Positions 52,790-62,500 of a DNA stretch of 64,000 bases are shown here, one piece after another (the stretch's first letter is position 1; every line of letters begins with the position of its first letter). The notes beneath the pieces were generated by a model. The model made no database searches. It saw nothing but the letters and a program-made list of their open reading frames with translations, and was not told the origin of the DNA. The stretch is taken from contig DATMAU010000013.1 of the NCBI GenBank assembly GCA_035559775.1, positions 1-64,000 of the forward strand. The letters run 5' to 3'. The translations under genes were made by a program, and so were the position numbers. The DNA is from AG1 sp035559775 (GTDB lineage Archaea; Thermoproteota; Thermoprotei_A; Sulfolobales; AG1).

Positions 52790-53767
52790 TTATGACAGGA
52801 TTGAGAGCAGTGTTTTCACCGCCTTTATAGGGTTTCTCGATATCATTATGAATAGTGTTTTCACCGAGAGGTTCTCCTCTACGTAGTCCTTGAGGATGCT
52901 GTTGTTTGCGAGCTCTGCTATAGATCCGTTTCTCTCAATACTTCTCATAGCTATTCTGAGGAGCTTTTTCTGGAACTCTATCTGTGATATTATCCTGGAT
53001 ATAGCTCTTCTATAGCTATTGAGGGGGTCTCTAGATCCTAGAGAGGCTACCAAAGCCTGTGAGGATAGTATAGCAGGCCTTATACCCTCTCCTGTTAGTG
53101 GGTATACCAGTCCTGCAGCCTCGCCGACTCTATAGACTCCCTCTCCTCCCAGGTCTATCACAGGATCTACTGTTAAGGGGGCTCCCCTTACATCGATTAT
53201 CTCGCCCCCGCCCAGCCAGCTCGATATAAAGCTATGTATTAGTGGGAGGGGGTTTTTAACATCTATGAATCCGCCTCCAACGTTGAGATCCTCACCGTGT
53301 GGGAATACCCAGTAGAAGCCTGGTGCTCCCCTCCTATATATGAAGTAAACAGCCTCGGGATCTATTCTCTTCCTCGGGCTCTTTAGATAGGCTCTGGCTA
53401 CTGTTATTTTCAAGCCCTTGCTTGAATAGGGCCCTCTAGCATCTATAACGATCCTTTCTCCGTCCCTCTCAACCTCGCTGGCTATGGGTATTCTCTCCCT
53501 CAGGGAGGAGATCCAGGAGCTTTTGTCAACAATATACCAGTAGGGCTTTCTATAGCTGACCTCCCCTATAGATCTATCCTCGTGGTGGAACTCAAACCTC
53601 CTGATCTTGTTGAGAACAAACCTATTCTCAATAAAAGGCGTGTCTACGGGCACGGCTTCTCCGCATGCTTTAAAATACCTCTTACCCAGATCCCTCACTA
53701 CAACCTCTTTTCTAAGGGATAGGGCTGCTGCTACCCCAGCCGGTCCCAGCCCGAGTATCTCGATCAA
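52790..53767 (-). CDS. Geranylgeranyl reductase family FAD-dependent oxidoreductase
   Basis: 325 residues. FAD-binding GLGPAGVAAALSL at the N-terminus, then YWVFPHGEDLNVGGG (family FPxGxxxxVGxG) and YRVGEAAGLVYPLTGEGIRPAILS. It is shorter than typical archaeal digeranylgeranylglycerophospholipid reductases (about 400-450), missing part of the catalytic cap, so it may reduce another isoprenoid or quinone. Element copy C lies just upstream of its start (TTG/ATG near 53767). Confidence 0.8.
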   Translation of the reverse strand: MIEILGLGPAGVAAALSLRKEVVVRDLGKRYFKACGEAVPVDTPFIENRFVLNKIRRFEFHHEDRSIGEVSYRKPYWYIVDKSSWISSLRERIPIASEVERDGERIVIDARGPYSSKGLKITVARAYLKSPRKRIDPEAVYFIYRRGAPGFYWVFPHGEDLNVGGGFIDVKNPLPLIHSFISSWLGGGEIIDVRGAPLTVDPVIDLGGEGVYRVGEAAGLVYPLTGEGIRPAILSSQALVASLGSRDPLNSYRRAISRIISQIEFQKKLLRIAMRSIERNGSIAELANNSILKDYVEENLSVKTLFIMISRNPIKAVKTLLSILS

Positions 53768-53810
53768 GCTCTGACCACTAATGATAATCCTAACAGGTTA
53801 TTATCAAGCC

Positions 53811-54163
53811 GTAACCAGCTGTTTCAAATTTCATGAGGGTCTATATGGATTGATATTAAATCCATGGCTCTGCAATAATGGAACATTATATAAGCCCTGC
53901 TATTCTATGGGATGCCGCCCAACAATGAGGGTGGGGATAGAGACTCGAGTGGGCGGGTTAAAGGCAAAGAGATCCAGGATGTGGGGGTTTCCCCACAGTA
54001 ATGAACCGGAGCAATGCTATGAGGGGGAGCTGTGGGCTGGGGTCACCCTGAATGGGTGGAGGCCAATGATAAGGGCTCCGATGAAAGGGGCCCTGAGGCC
54101 TATGAAGCCAAGGGAGGAGCGGTTGATATCGCTTGATATCAACCGCTATGAAGCCCGAACCCC
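53811..54163 (+). mobile_element. AAGCC-associated hairpin element, copy C
   Basis: 353 bp in plus orientation. It follows AAGCC (53806-53810), begins GTAACCAGCTG and ends with a near-perfect long hairpin (AGCGGTTGATATC / GATATCAACCGCT, four-base loop) and CCCGAACCCC. A frame conserved with copy A spans it: GGLKAKRSRMWGFPHSNEPE, GELWAGVTLNGW, MKGALRPMKPREERLIS. The hairpin end has entered the last codons of the epimerase gene. Removing 53811-54163 restores that gene's end as MESMA followed by TGA. Confidence 0.88.
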
Positions 54164-55086
54164 ATGCTTTCCATCTCGATCTCTAGGATCCATTTTACCA
54201 TCTCCTCAACACCTTTTCTAAGCATTCTCCTCGGTTTATAGCCTGTAAGCATCACCATCTTATCGCATGAGAAGGTCTTGTTTAGGAATGGGAAGTGTTT
54301 TCTAAGATCCCTCGGGGCTGCCATTCTTGCAAGCCACAGTGGCACGGGGATCTTTATAGACCTCGCTCCACAGGCTTGTGAGATCGCTTCTACAAAGTCG
54401 CTTAACCAGTAAGGTTCGCACTCTGTTGCGAAGAAATACTCCCTATCGAGCTCTAGGGCTTTGACAAGGATCTCTGAGAGCTCCCCAACCTCTATAGCCG
54501 AAACCCTAGCCCTTATCAGGGGCGCGATCCCTCTTCTAATTGTCCTGAGGAGTGTAACCCACTCTGGGTGGGCATTATAGGCTCCATAGACTAGCACGGG
54601 TCTAACAATAACCCAGCTCTTTATCCTACTAGCTATTATTCTCTCAGCCTCGGCCTTGCTCTCATCAAAAACCCCTCTCGGCTCTATCCCTACTAGGTGT
54701 TTCTCCTCCTCATAGATCACGTTACCCTTAGCCCCTACTATGGTTGCAGCAGATATGTGGATCAGCTTATAGTCGCTATAACTCTCCAAAGCCTTGCAGA
54801 GCCTCTCAGCGAAAACCAGGTTGGCATCGATAATCTCCCTCTCGCTCCCAAAATACTCGCCGACCAGGTTATATATAGCGTTGGGCTTGATAGATAGGAT
54901 CGGATCCCTCGGATCCCTATACATAATGAGAGACGCGTATCTACCAACTATGGAGGCTAGCCTCTCCTTATACCCACTCGAAACCCCCCTATGGGCTACA
55001 TAAACCTCATAACCCTTCTCAGAGAGTCTCTTAGCAAGGTTAGAGCCTATAAAACCAAGCCCACCAAAGATAAGTACTCTCATCAC
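54139..55086 (-). CDS. NAD-dependent epimerase/dehydratase family protein, C-terminus replaced by element C
   Basis: 315 residues, extended SDR. RVLIFGGLGFIGSNLAKRL binds NAD. The YxxxK pair is not obvious: the region reads GVFDESKAEAERII, with F in place of Y before xxxK. VRPVLVYGAYN follows. The last residues GFGLHSG and the stop are supplied by the inserted element; before insertion the protein would have ended MESMA. The change affects only the tail, so activity may persist. Sugar-nucleotide or lipid-related substrate unknown. Confidence 0.82.
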   Translation of the reverse strand: MMRVLIFGGLGFIGSNLAKRLSEKGYEVYVAHRGVSSGYKERLASIVGRYASLIMYRDPRDPILSIKPNAIYNLVGEYFGSEREIIDANLVFAERLCKALESYSDYKLIHISAATIVGAKGNVIYEEEKHLVGIEPRGVFDESKAEAERIIASRIKSWVIVRPVLVYGAYNAHPEWVTLLRTIRRGIAPLIRARVSAIEVGELSEILVKALELDREYFFATECEPYWLSDFVEAISQACGARSIKIPVPLWLARMAAPRDLRKHFPFLNKTFSCDKMVMLTGYKPRRMLRKGVEEMVKWILEIEMESMGFGLHSG

Positions 55087-55156
55087 AAAACCCTAGAATC
55101 TTACCCTTACGCCAGGAAAAACGAGCAAGATCCAATATCCCGGCGTATCTTGATAA

Positions 55157-55171
55157 GGTTTACATAATAAA
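55157..55171 (+). promoter_or_regulatory. TTTACATAATAAA operator-like site 1
   Basis: GGTTTACATAATAAA matches site 2 at 12 of 13 core bases. It lies about 71 bases upstream of the epimerase start in the divergent gap. Confidence 0.4.
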
Positions 55172-55239
55172 GTATATAATCAAAGATCTAGTCTTGATTC
55201 TAAAGATCTTCGTGATAATACGCTGTATGTTTATAAGTT

Positions 55240-55255
55240 GGTTTACATAGTAAAC
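55240..55255 (+). promoter_or_regulatory. TTTACATAGTAAA operator-like palindrome (site 2)
   Basis: GTTTAC-ATA-GTAAAC is a perfect inverted repeat with a three-base centre. It sits directly after the TATA box tttataag (55230-55237) and before ATG 55268, covering the expected transcription start of the DoxX gene. It starts 83 bp from site 1. Confidence 0.55.
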
Positions 55256-55267
55256 TATAGTGATAAC

Positions 55268-55756
55268 ATGGTAGACGTATTAGAGTTCGTGTTCCCTCCA
55301 CCTGTGGGTGGGTTAAGCATTTCTATAGGGGTATTGATTATAAGAGTTTTTGTAGGGATCCTCTTCATAGTCCATGGAGCACCAAAGATTATGGGGCCTT
55401 TTAGGAAACCTATGAGGGATGGTATGAGACAGATAGGAATACCTGGGACGCTCTTCGACTTGGTAGGACTATTAGAGTTTCTAGGAGGCATAGCCCTTAT
55501 CATAGGCTTTCTAACCAGGATCGCTTCAGCATTGCTCGCGATCGAGATGCTCTCAACAACGATTCTATATATAACTAGCACAGCCCTTAAATCACTGCCC
55601 CGAGGCTTTGCCGAGCCCATGTTTAAAGCTACCAAGGGCTATATGTTTGGTTGGGAGCTAGATACAGTGCTCCTAGCATCCTGCGCAGCTTTAGCCATCA
55701 TAGGTTCTGGGGTTTTCTCGATAGACAGTTTTGTTTATCAGCTTTTGCGTAGCTGA
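55268..55756 (+). CDS. DoxX/DoxD family membrane protein
   Basis: About 162 residues, four membrane helices. IGVLIIRVFVGILFIVHGAPKIMG, MRQIGIPG and GLLEFLGGIALIIGFLTRIAS match the DoxX family (in Acidianus DoxD is part of a thiosulfate:quinone oxidoreductase; elsewhere DoxX proteins have redox or unknown roles). ATG 55268 fits the TATA box and operator; an in-frame start at 55238 would lie inside them. Confidence 0.85.
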   Translation: MVDVLEFVFPPPVGGLSISIGVLIIRVFVGILFIVHGAPKIMGPFRKPMRDGMRQIGIPGTLFDLVGLLEFLGGIALIIGFLTRIASALLAIEMLSTTILYITSTALKSLPRGFAEPMFKATKGYMFGWELDTVLLASCAALAIIGSGVFSIDSFVYQLLRS

Positions 55757-56034
55757 GTTGATGATAGAGCTATTGTGGGATGGATTACTTTTTTATCCAC
55801 TACTAATTAGGAATTAGGTTATAATCTCCGGGACTATGGTGTTGTTATTTAATCTCAGATATTTAGTTTCTGTAAAGCTGATTTTTCTATGACGATCCTG
55901 GATTGTTGTGGGAGTTTGTTTCAGACAGTTCTGGTCATGATCTCTCTGTTCAGTGGTTCGATAGAGAGTCCTATCTAGTTAGGCTTTACAGCTGCGTATA
56001 TCGTATATTAACTAACTTCTAGGAGACGGTAGCT
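55757..56034. other. Intergenic stretch, nothing recognised
   Basis: 278 bases between convergent genes, with T-rich patches suited to transcription ends (ttacttttttatcc) and no gene, repeat copy or strong hairpin that I can support. Confidence 0.3.
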
Positions 56035-57783
56035 CTATGGTGGGAGGAATAGCTGTGTAAAGATCCAGGTTATGAGTGTAGCTATAGTCACTAGTATCGT
56101 TGCGTGTTTGAATCCTTCTCCCATCGATAACCCCGAGATCTTTCCTGCCACTATACCCATTATCCATGAGTTTGTTATCGATGCTAGGCTTGCTGCTAGG
56201 TTTATCTTGTGGATTGTTATCACATCTATCCTGCTCCCACCAGTTGGGATTGGCTGGGATATTACTAGTGAGAGATACACTGTGCTTGTTATCACGAAGA
56301 GCATTGCGCCTATATATGGCATGAGCACATAGATCCTTAGGCCTGTTTTGAGTCTCTCATAAGCCTCCGAGATCGATGCTGTGTATCTAGCCAGGGTGTA
56401 GAAGATCTCCGGACTTCCTCCCCCAACCTTCACAGCGTCCACAGCGAACCTGAAGCAGACTCTCGCAAGCCAGCTCCTAACACCATGGAGGCTTCTTCTA
56501 ACAGCATCCTCTATATCTACCCCCATCTCTATAGATGCTGCGAGCCTCCTCACAACTGGGTTTAATGGCCCGTAGTCTCTTTTAGAGGCTTCTACAAAGG
56601 ATCTCTCTGGTGAGAGGCCCGTCTTTCTCAGATCGCTAACGTTCTCGATATAGAGGGCGACAGACCTCTCAATAGCCCTGAGACCCTTGGTCGCCTTTCT
56701 ATAGACGAGCCACGTGGGTGTCGATACTGTTAGCAACGCTACAGCCACACCGAGCACCTGTCCCAGGACTGTTTGTTTCGTGTAAATCCCTGAGAATACC
56801 TGATAGCCACCTGTAACTAGGATCACGGTGAGATAGAATAAAGGCGATATGGCTGTTGCGAGGAGAGCTACATAGGTTACCTCCCTAAAACTCAGCGCCC
56901 ACTTCGGCTGGATCGTGTGGGCTGCGTAGATTATAGCTGCTGAGAGTAGTGGTAGGATTGCAAAGTTGAATATGAGCAGGATCGCGGGGTCAAAGCCCCC
57001 ACCAATAGATCCTCCGGCCTGGACTCCTCCTGCTGATGTGAATAGTATGAGGAGTCCCAGGCCTCCTACTATGCTTATAAGCATATATATCTCTATATAT
57101 ACCCCTAGCCTCTGGATCATCTGTCTTATCATCTCCCCCTGTCTTCTGAAGAAGTCCTCAACCCTTGCCTCTAGGTATCTCACCACATCTCCCCCTGTCC
57201 TGAGGGTCATCACGTATCCTAGCACAAAGTCTCTGAACATCTGCGAGGGATGGTAGGATGAGATCTCTTCTAGAGCGGCTATAGGGTCTCTTCCGAAAAG
57301 CCCTATTCTTCTAAAGAAGTCCTGTGCCTCGAGTCTAATGCCTCTGAAGAGATATGTTCTTCTAAAGGCCTCCATAGCCCTTGATATTGGGACCCCGCCT
57401 CTAGCCATTATAGATACGTATGATGCGAAGAACGGTAGTTCCGACTCGATCAGGTTCTTCCTCCTACTCCTAGCAATAACAGGGTAGGCTATGAATGCGG
57501 TGAAAACAATAACTGGTAGAAGTATCCCCGCAAGGATCATTGTGACGAGCGCTACGATGCTTAGCCTCACCACAAGCGCTATGCTCAGGATAGCGATCCC
57601 TATGAGGAGCGACATGATCGTGTACCCAACAGCCCTCGCACCATAGACCAGTGGGTGGGTTCTTATCATTGCCGAAGATATAGCTCTATCCAGCTCGAAG
57701 GTTCTCATAACTCTTAAACCGATTCTATCGAATAGTAGGATGAAGACTCGATCAAGATCATACACGATCCTCGGTCCAGCCAT
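56035..57783 (-). CDS. Type IV pilus/archaellum-type membrane platform protein (TadC/FlaJ family)
   Basis: 582 residues with two T2SSF modules: ELPFFASYVSIMARGGVPISRAMEAF and, in the second half, YIENVSDLRKTGLSPERSFVEASKRDYGPLN. Four membrane-helix groups lie around and between them. It anchors the assembly ATPase and pilin subunits. The double-module form is usual for archaeal pilus platforms. It follows the ATPase gene by 27 bases in one operon. Confidence 0.9.
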   Translation of the reverse strand: MAGPRIVYDLDRVFILLFDRIGLRVMRTFELDRAISSAMIRTHPLVYGARAVGYTIMSLLIGIAILSIALVVRLSIVALVTMILAGILLPVIVFTAFIAYPVIARSRRKNLIESELPFFASYVSIMARGGVPISRAMEAFRRTYLFRGIRLEAQDFFRRIGLFGRDPIAALEEISSYHPSQMFRDFVLGYVMTLRTGGDVVRYLEARVEDFFRRQGEMIRQMIQRLGVYIEIYMLISIVGGLGLLILFTSAGGVQAGGSIGGGFDPAILLIFNFAILPLLSAAIIYAAHTIQPKWALSFREVTYVALLATAISPLFYLTVILVTGGYQVFSGIYTKQTVLGQVLGVAVALLTVSTPTWLVYRKATKGLRAIERSVALYIENVSDLRKTGLSPERSFVEASKRDYGPLNPVVRRLAASIEMGVDIEDAVRRSLHGVRSWLARVCFRFAVDAVKVGGGSPEIFYTLARYTASISEAYERLKTGLRIYVLMPYIGAMLFVITSTVYLSLVISQPIPTGGSRIDVITIHKINLAASLASITNSWIMGIVAGKISGLSMGEGFKHATILVTIATLITWIFTQLFLPP

Positions 57784-57810
57784 CAGGATCCCCCACGCTT
57801 ATCCTAGATC

Positions 57811-59445
57811 TTAGATCCTCTCTATGAACCCTAGGTCTGCTTCAACTATACGCATGATCTCCTGCCTGTTCCTGTAATACTTATAGATCGCCGACGCTAT
57901 ATCCCTATAGTTTCTTATGCCCTTGTTATACAGCCACCTCATGAAACTAGACCTTAACCGGATCTCCTCGAGCACTTCGTTGAGGCTTATCTCTTGCGAT
58001 TCAGCTATTGAGCCGAGTATAACGCTCTTCTCGAGGGAGAGTAGGTGTGCATCCCCGCTTGGGCTCCACCTACCAATGGCTACGGGTATACCCTCGCTGT
58101 TTATCTCCCATATCTTTGTAACCCTCCTCGAGATCCTTACGCTACCATCTTTACCTCTAACAGGGACCCTCTCGATCATCAGGGCGGCGTTGATCAGCGG
58201 TATATATGATTCTGGTATATTCATGGGCGGGCTTGTGAGCCTCTTTATAGCTGCATCTATGCTCTCAGCATGTATGGTTGTAGCCCCTCCATGGCCCGTG
58301 GCTATTGCCTGGAATAGCACGTAGGCCTCGGATCCCCTCACCTCTCCTACGACTATTATGTCTGGCCTATATCTCAGGGAGAGCCTTACTAGATCGTAGA
58401 GTGTTATCTCACCAGCCCTCGATTCCCCCACAGCATAGCTGGGTCTTGAGACGAGCTGAACCCAGTTCTTGGTTGGCAGCCTTATCTCGGGGGTATCCTC
58501 TATTGTTACTATCTTGTAGTTGGGTTTCACGAGGTTTAGGATCGAGTTTAGAAGTGTTGTCTTACCACTCCCCGTGACACCCATTACCAGGATCGTTTTT
58601 CTATGCTCTATGAGCATCCATAGGTATGCTGCTAGCTCGGGAGATATGGTTCCAAAGCCCATCATATCTACAACCGTTATAGGGTCTTCCCTGAACTTTC
58701 TGATCGTGAAGGTGGAGCCCTTCTGGCTAACCTCTTTCATGAATGTTGCAGCAAGCCTATGCCCTCCGGGGAGGGATGCGTCGAGGATGGGGAATGCTAC
58801 TGAGATGTGCTTTCCAGCCATGTGGGCTAGCTTGACTATGAATGAGTCTAGATCCTCTGCGTATTGGAAAACAATGTTTGTGGGCATGGACTCGTATTTC
58901 CTGTGATAGACATATATAGGCACTCCAACACCGTTGCACGATACATCCTCCAGGTTTGGGTCGAGCATTAGCGCGTTTATAGGGCCGAAGCCCGCTATCT
59001 CCCTCTCTATGTAGTAAAGGATCTTGCTCCAGCTAACTGTAGGGGTTCTCCCCATCCTTATCCTGAAGAGCTCGATAGCTTTTCTAGCCTCCCTTGTTAT
59101 GAATTCCCTCGGATCCTCTCCCTCTTTTAGATCCCCGGCTTCCCATAGGAGGAAATCGATCACCCTCTTATAGATCCTGATCTCTTCGCCTGTCAGGGGT
59201 ACTTCGTCGAGAAAATACACATACTCACCAGTATCGTCTGAGAGTATTATTGAGGCCATTGCCCACGGATCATAGATCGAGTATTTCTCAACAACCTCAC
59301 CCTTAGGCCTCTCCCTGGAGGGCATCAAGGGAGGTTTTATATATTCTGAGAAGCTCATCGTCATCCTGCGGATCGTCTGTTCCGGCCGCACCCTTGTCCG
59401 TGGAGCAGTTCTGATCTTGATTTTGAACTTATCAAGGAGCCCCAT
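57811..59445 (-). CDS. Type II/IV secretion (pilus assembly) ATPase
   Basis: 544 residues, VirB11/TadA/FlaI class. FGPINALMLDPNLEDVSCNGVGVPIYVYHR precedes Walker A GVTGSGKTTLLN. The Asp box is IEDTPEIRLP, Walker B PDIIVVGEVRGSEA and the His box ATGHGGATTIHAES. It powers pilin assembly. An 80-residue basic N-terminus precedes the domain. The start is ATG 59445. Confidence 0.94.
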   Translation of the reverse strand: MGLLDKFKIKIRTAPRTRVRPEQTIRRMTMSFSEYIKPPLMPSRERPKGEVVEKYSIYDPWAMASIILSDDTGEYVYFLDEVPLTGEEIRIYKRVIDFLLWEAGDLKEGEDPREFITREARKAIELFRIRMGRTPTVSWSKILYYIEREIAGFGPINALMLDPNLEDVSCNGVGVPIYVYHRKYESMPTNIVFQYAEDLDSFIVKLAHMAGKHISVAFPILDASLPGGHRLAATFMKEVSQKGSTFTIRKFREDPITVVDMMGFGTISPELAAYLWMLIEHRKTILVMGVTGSGKTTLLNSILNLVKPNYKIVTIEDTPEIRLPTKNWVQLVSRPSYAVGESRAGEITLYDLVRLSLRYRPDIIVVGEVRGSEAYVLFQAIATGHGGATTIHAESIDAAIKRLTSPPMNIPESYIPLINAALMIERVPVRGKDGSVRISRRVTKIWEINSEGIPVAIGRWSPSGDAHLLSLEKSVILGSIAESQEISLNEVLEEIRLRSSFMRWLYNKGIRNYRDIASAIYKYYRNRQEIMRIVEADLGFIERI

Positions 59446-59474
59446 GATCTCCTACAAACAATATTTTCACGGGA

Positions 59475-59515
59475 GTATATAAAGGGATAGTTTGTTCGCC
59501 AGCTATTATATATAA
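59475..59515. promoter_or_regulatory. Back-to-back TATA boxes of the pilus locus
   Basis: The complement of agtatataaaggg (59475-59487) lies about 31-40 bases before the ATPase start on the minus strand. The attatatataaacc string (59503-59515) lies about 26 bases before ATG 59536 on the plus strand, leaderless spacing. The 90-base gap can thus drive both halves of the locus. Confidence 0.5.
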
Positions 59516-59535
59516 ACCCCTATTGAGAAAAGCAT

Positions 59536-62500
59536 ATGAGATCCATGACAAAGCGTTATGCTGGATTGGTGATGTTAATACTTATAACAATCCCCATAAC
59601 ACCTCTACTCTTTTATACTGGTTATGCTCAACAAACACTGGAGATCCCGGATACTGCTTATCTCAAGCCATATAATCTCTATAGTACTTGGTACTCAGAC
59701 CTATCCATCCAGGCTAGTGTGCTCGCATCAATACCTGGGAGGGGCGTGGTTGCTGTTTCGGGATCGGGTAACTCTTCTGGTGAATATTTCCTCGAGGTTC
59801 TAAGCATAGACAGTGCCTCCAGAGCGATACATAGGTCTAGGTATGCGGTGAGCGGAACCCCCACCACCATGATCTCTGACGGTGATAGTGGGAGCTATAT
59901 TGCTGTTGGTAGCGATAGGGGGGAGGTTATAGTATATAATGCCCAGGATATGAGGGCAAGCTATATACAGGCATCGAGGTATCCTGTGAAGAGATTATCG
60001 GTAGGGGTTGGGGCTTCCGGCGATCCATATCTAGCTGTTCTCGACGCTCAGGACTATCTATACCTATACAGGGCCACCAGGGGTGGCTGGGCAGAGGTAG
60101 GGCCTCGTGAGAGCACCGCGGTTTATAACTATACGAGGAGCAGTGTCCTAGACATCTCTGGCACTGAGGTGGTTTCTGGGAACCTCAGGAGGGTTGATCC
60201 ATCGCTCCTCCTCATGATCTACACGCCCCCCTTGCTCAGGGTCAGCTTCACAGTATATAACGAGACTGGCTATCCGATCCAGAATGCTACTGTCACGGCA
60301 AGCCTTGCTAGGCCCAGGGCTACGGAGGATCTTGTTTTCCAGTCAATCTCGGACCAGAATGGGACAGCTTTTCTAAGCCTCCCACTGATCGATCCCGGCG
60401 GCACGTTATATAGAGTTAACATAACCCACCCGGAGTATGAGACCGTGAATATGGATATAGAGCTTAACCAAGCAATGTTGGAAAGGACCCTGGTAGAGTA
60501 TAGGGTCGTTATGAGGAGTGGTCAGGGAGAGATTGTCCCGATCGTTAAGGGCATTATACCATCATATGCGGTGCTCCTCGATACCAGCGGTGCGCCTGAA
60601 TCCATAAGGTTTGGGAGGTCGCTTCTACTCGGTATAGAGCCCATCTATGTCAAGTTGATCAGGCCAAGCATTATAGGAACACAGTGGGTCTATCTAGGGG
60701 TTATTGTTGGTTATCGTGGGGATCAGTTTGTAGCGGCCTTCACATACTTCGACCAGGATCTAAACCCGGTGCCTGCGAAGACCCAGGCTGGGTTTAGGGG
60801 CTATGTTTGGTATATACTGCCCAGCACTCCTCAAGATAGGGTGTGGATAGGCTATGATGATAATGGGCGGGGCGTCTCGGTAATCCTTAGTAGTGGTAGG
60901 GTTTATTATTTCCTCTATAACGACCAGAGGGGTTTCCACATAGCGTTCTGGGGGATAGATATTCCGGGATCTATAGTGGCTGCTGATTATAGAAACGGTG
61001 CTCTAGTCACTATCGATAGTTATGAGAGACTCCATATAAACAGAGTGGATCCGTCAGCATCGGTTGAGTGCACCAGGAGTGGCGATTACCTAGGAGTCCC
61101 TATAGGCCCTGGCGTGGGGGCTTTTGTGGGTGTTGGGAACAGCTATATAGGGACGTCCTCGAGGATTTATATTATCGATGCCCTCAACAGTATAGTGTCT
61201 AGCAAATGCTCCATAGACCTCGTGAGGGTCTATCCGAGGGTGCCTGTGAGCGATATTATCTCTAACTACTCCATAGGTGTTAATGATGGCTATATAGATG
61301 TATATGAAGGTGGTAACCTGGTTGCCAGGGGGCCCATAGCCAACGGATCTTCTACGCTCTACCTCCCAAGAGGATCCTATAGTGCCAGGGTTTCTAGCAG
61401 CATGGTAGAGTATACGGGCACGCTTGTGGTGAGGGGGAGCAGTATAGATCTTCCGGGGCCCACGCTATATAGGGTTAACCTCTCCCTCTACTACTATGCC
61501 CCAGAGAGCCCCTACACAGTAACGCTCACGAGAGTCCCGCCAGGGCTTACTCTATATATAGACGACAGGATTAGTGCGACAACGACCGATGGCTCTCTAG
61601 AGCTCCTACTAGAGGGCGGAGGGCACAGGGCCTCCCTGGTCAGTGGTGGTGTCGAGCTGGCCAGGGGAGAGTTTGTTGTCAATAAGAGCGGTAGACTGGA
61701 TCTTGTGCTCAGGGCCTATACCGCCACGCTTAACATAAGGCTCGGAGTCCTCGGGGCCAGGGCCCTGGAGACCCCGACGGCTTCTATAACGCTTAGGCTT
61801 TTTGCTGAGGGGCCTCTCTTGAGAGGGGATCTAGGGGCTATCAGGCCTGGCCTTCCAGTGACCCTCCCCCTGGGCGTCTATAGGGTCGTCGCAACGTCGC
61901 CCTTCTTCTACCAGGAAGAGGTGCTCTTCGGCATTATGGGGCAAGGCGTTGCCAGGCATCTAGAGGTTCTCTTGAGGCCGAGGGAGATACAGGCGAGCCT
62001 CTTGGTGGTGGACGATCTCGGCTCCCCTGTCCCGAACGCCAGTGTCTCTATAGTCGACATGGCTTCTAACCTGACGATCCTTTCTGGCGTGACCTCGGAT
62101 GACGGTGTCCTCACGATACCCAGGATATTTGTTGGTGTCTACTCTATCTCGATCGAGCCCTCGAACCAGAGCCTCTATACAGGCTACACAGGGATCCTGA
62201 GGGTTGATAGGCAGGATCTTGTTGTGAGTATTAATAGGACGAGGCAGCAGGTGACACTAGTCCTGACAGATCCTATAAGCGGTAGCCTTGCATCGCCGGT
62301 CAGGGTCTCTATATATATGGGCGACAGGCTCCTATATAGAGGGGAGCCCAGCGGGAATGTTATACCCAACCTCTCACTACCCCACGGGACGGCTAGGATC
62401 GTTGTTGAGCCTGCCGGGCGTGGGGATATATATACCAGGCTTGAGAGGGATGTAAGCATAGCTGTGGGGGGAGGTAGGGTCGAGGTAGCGCTCTCGAGAA

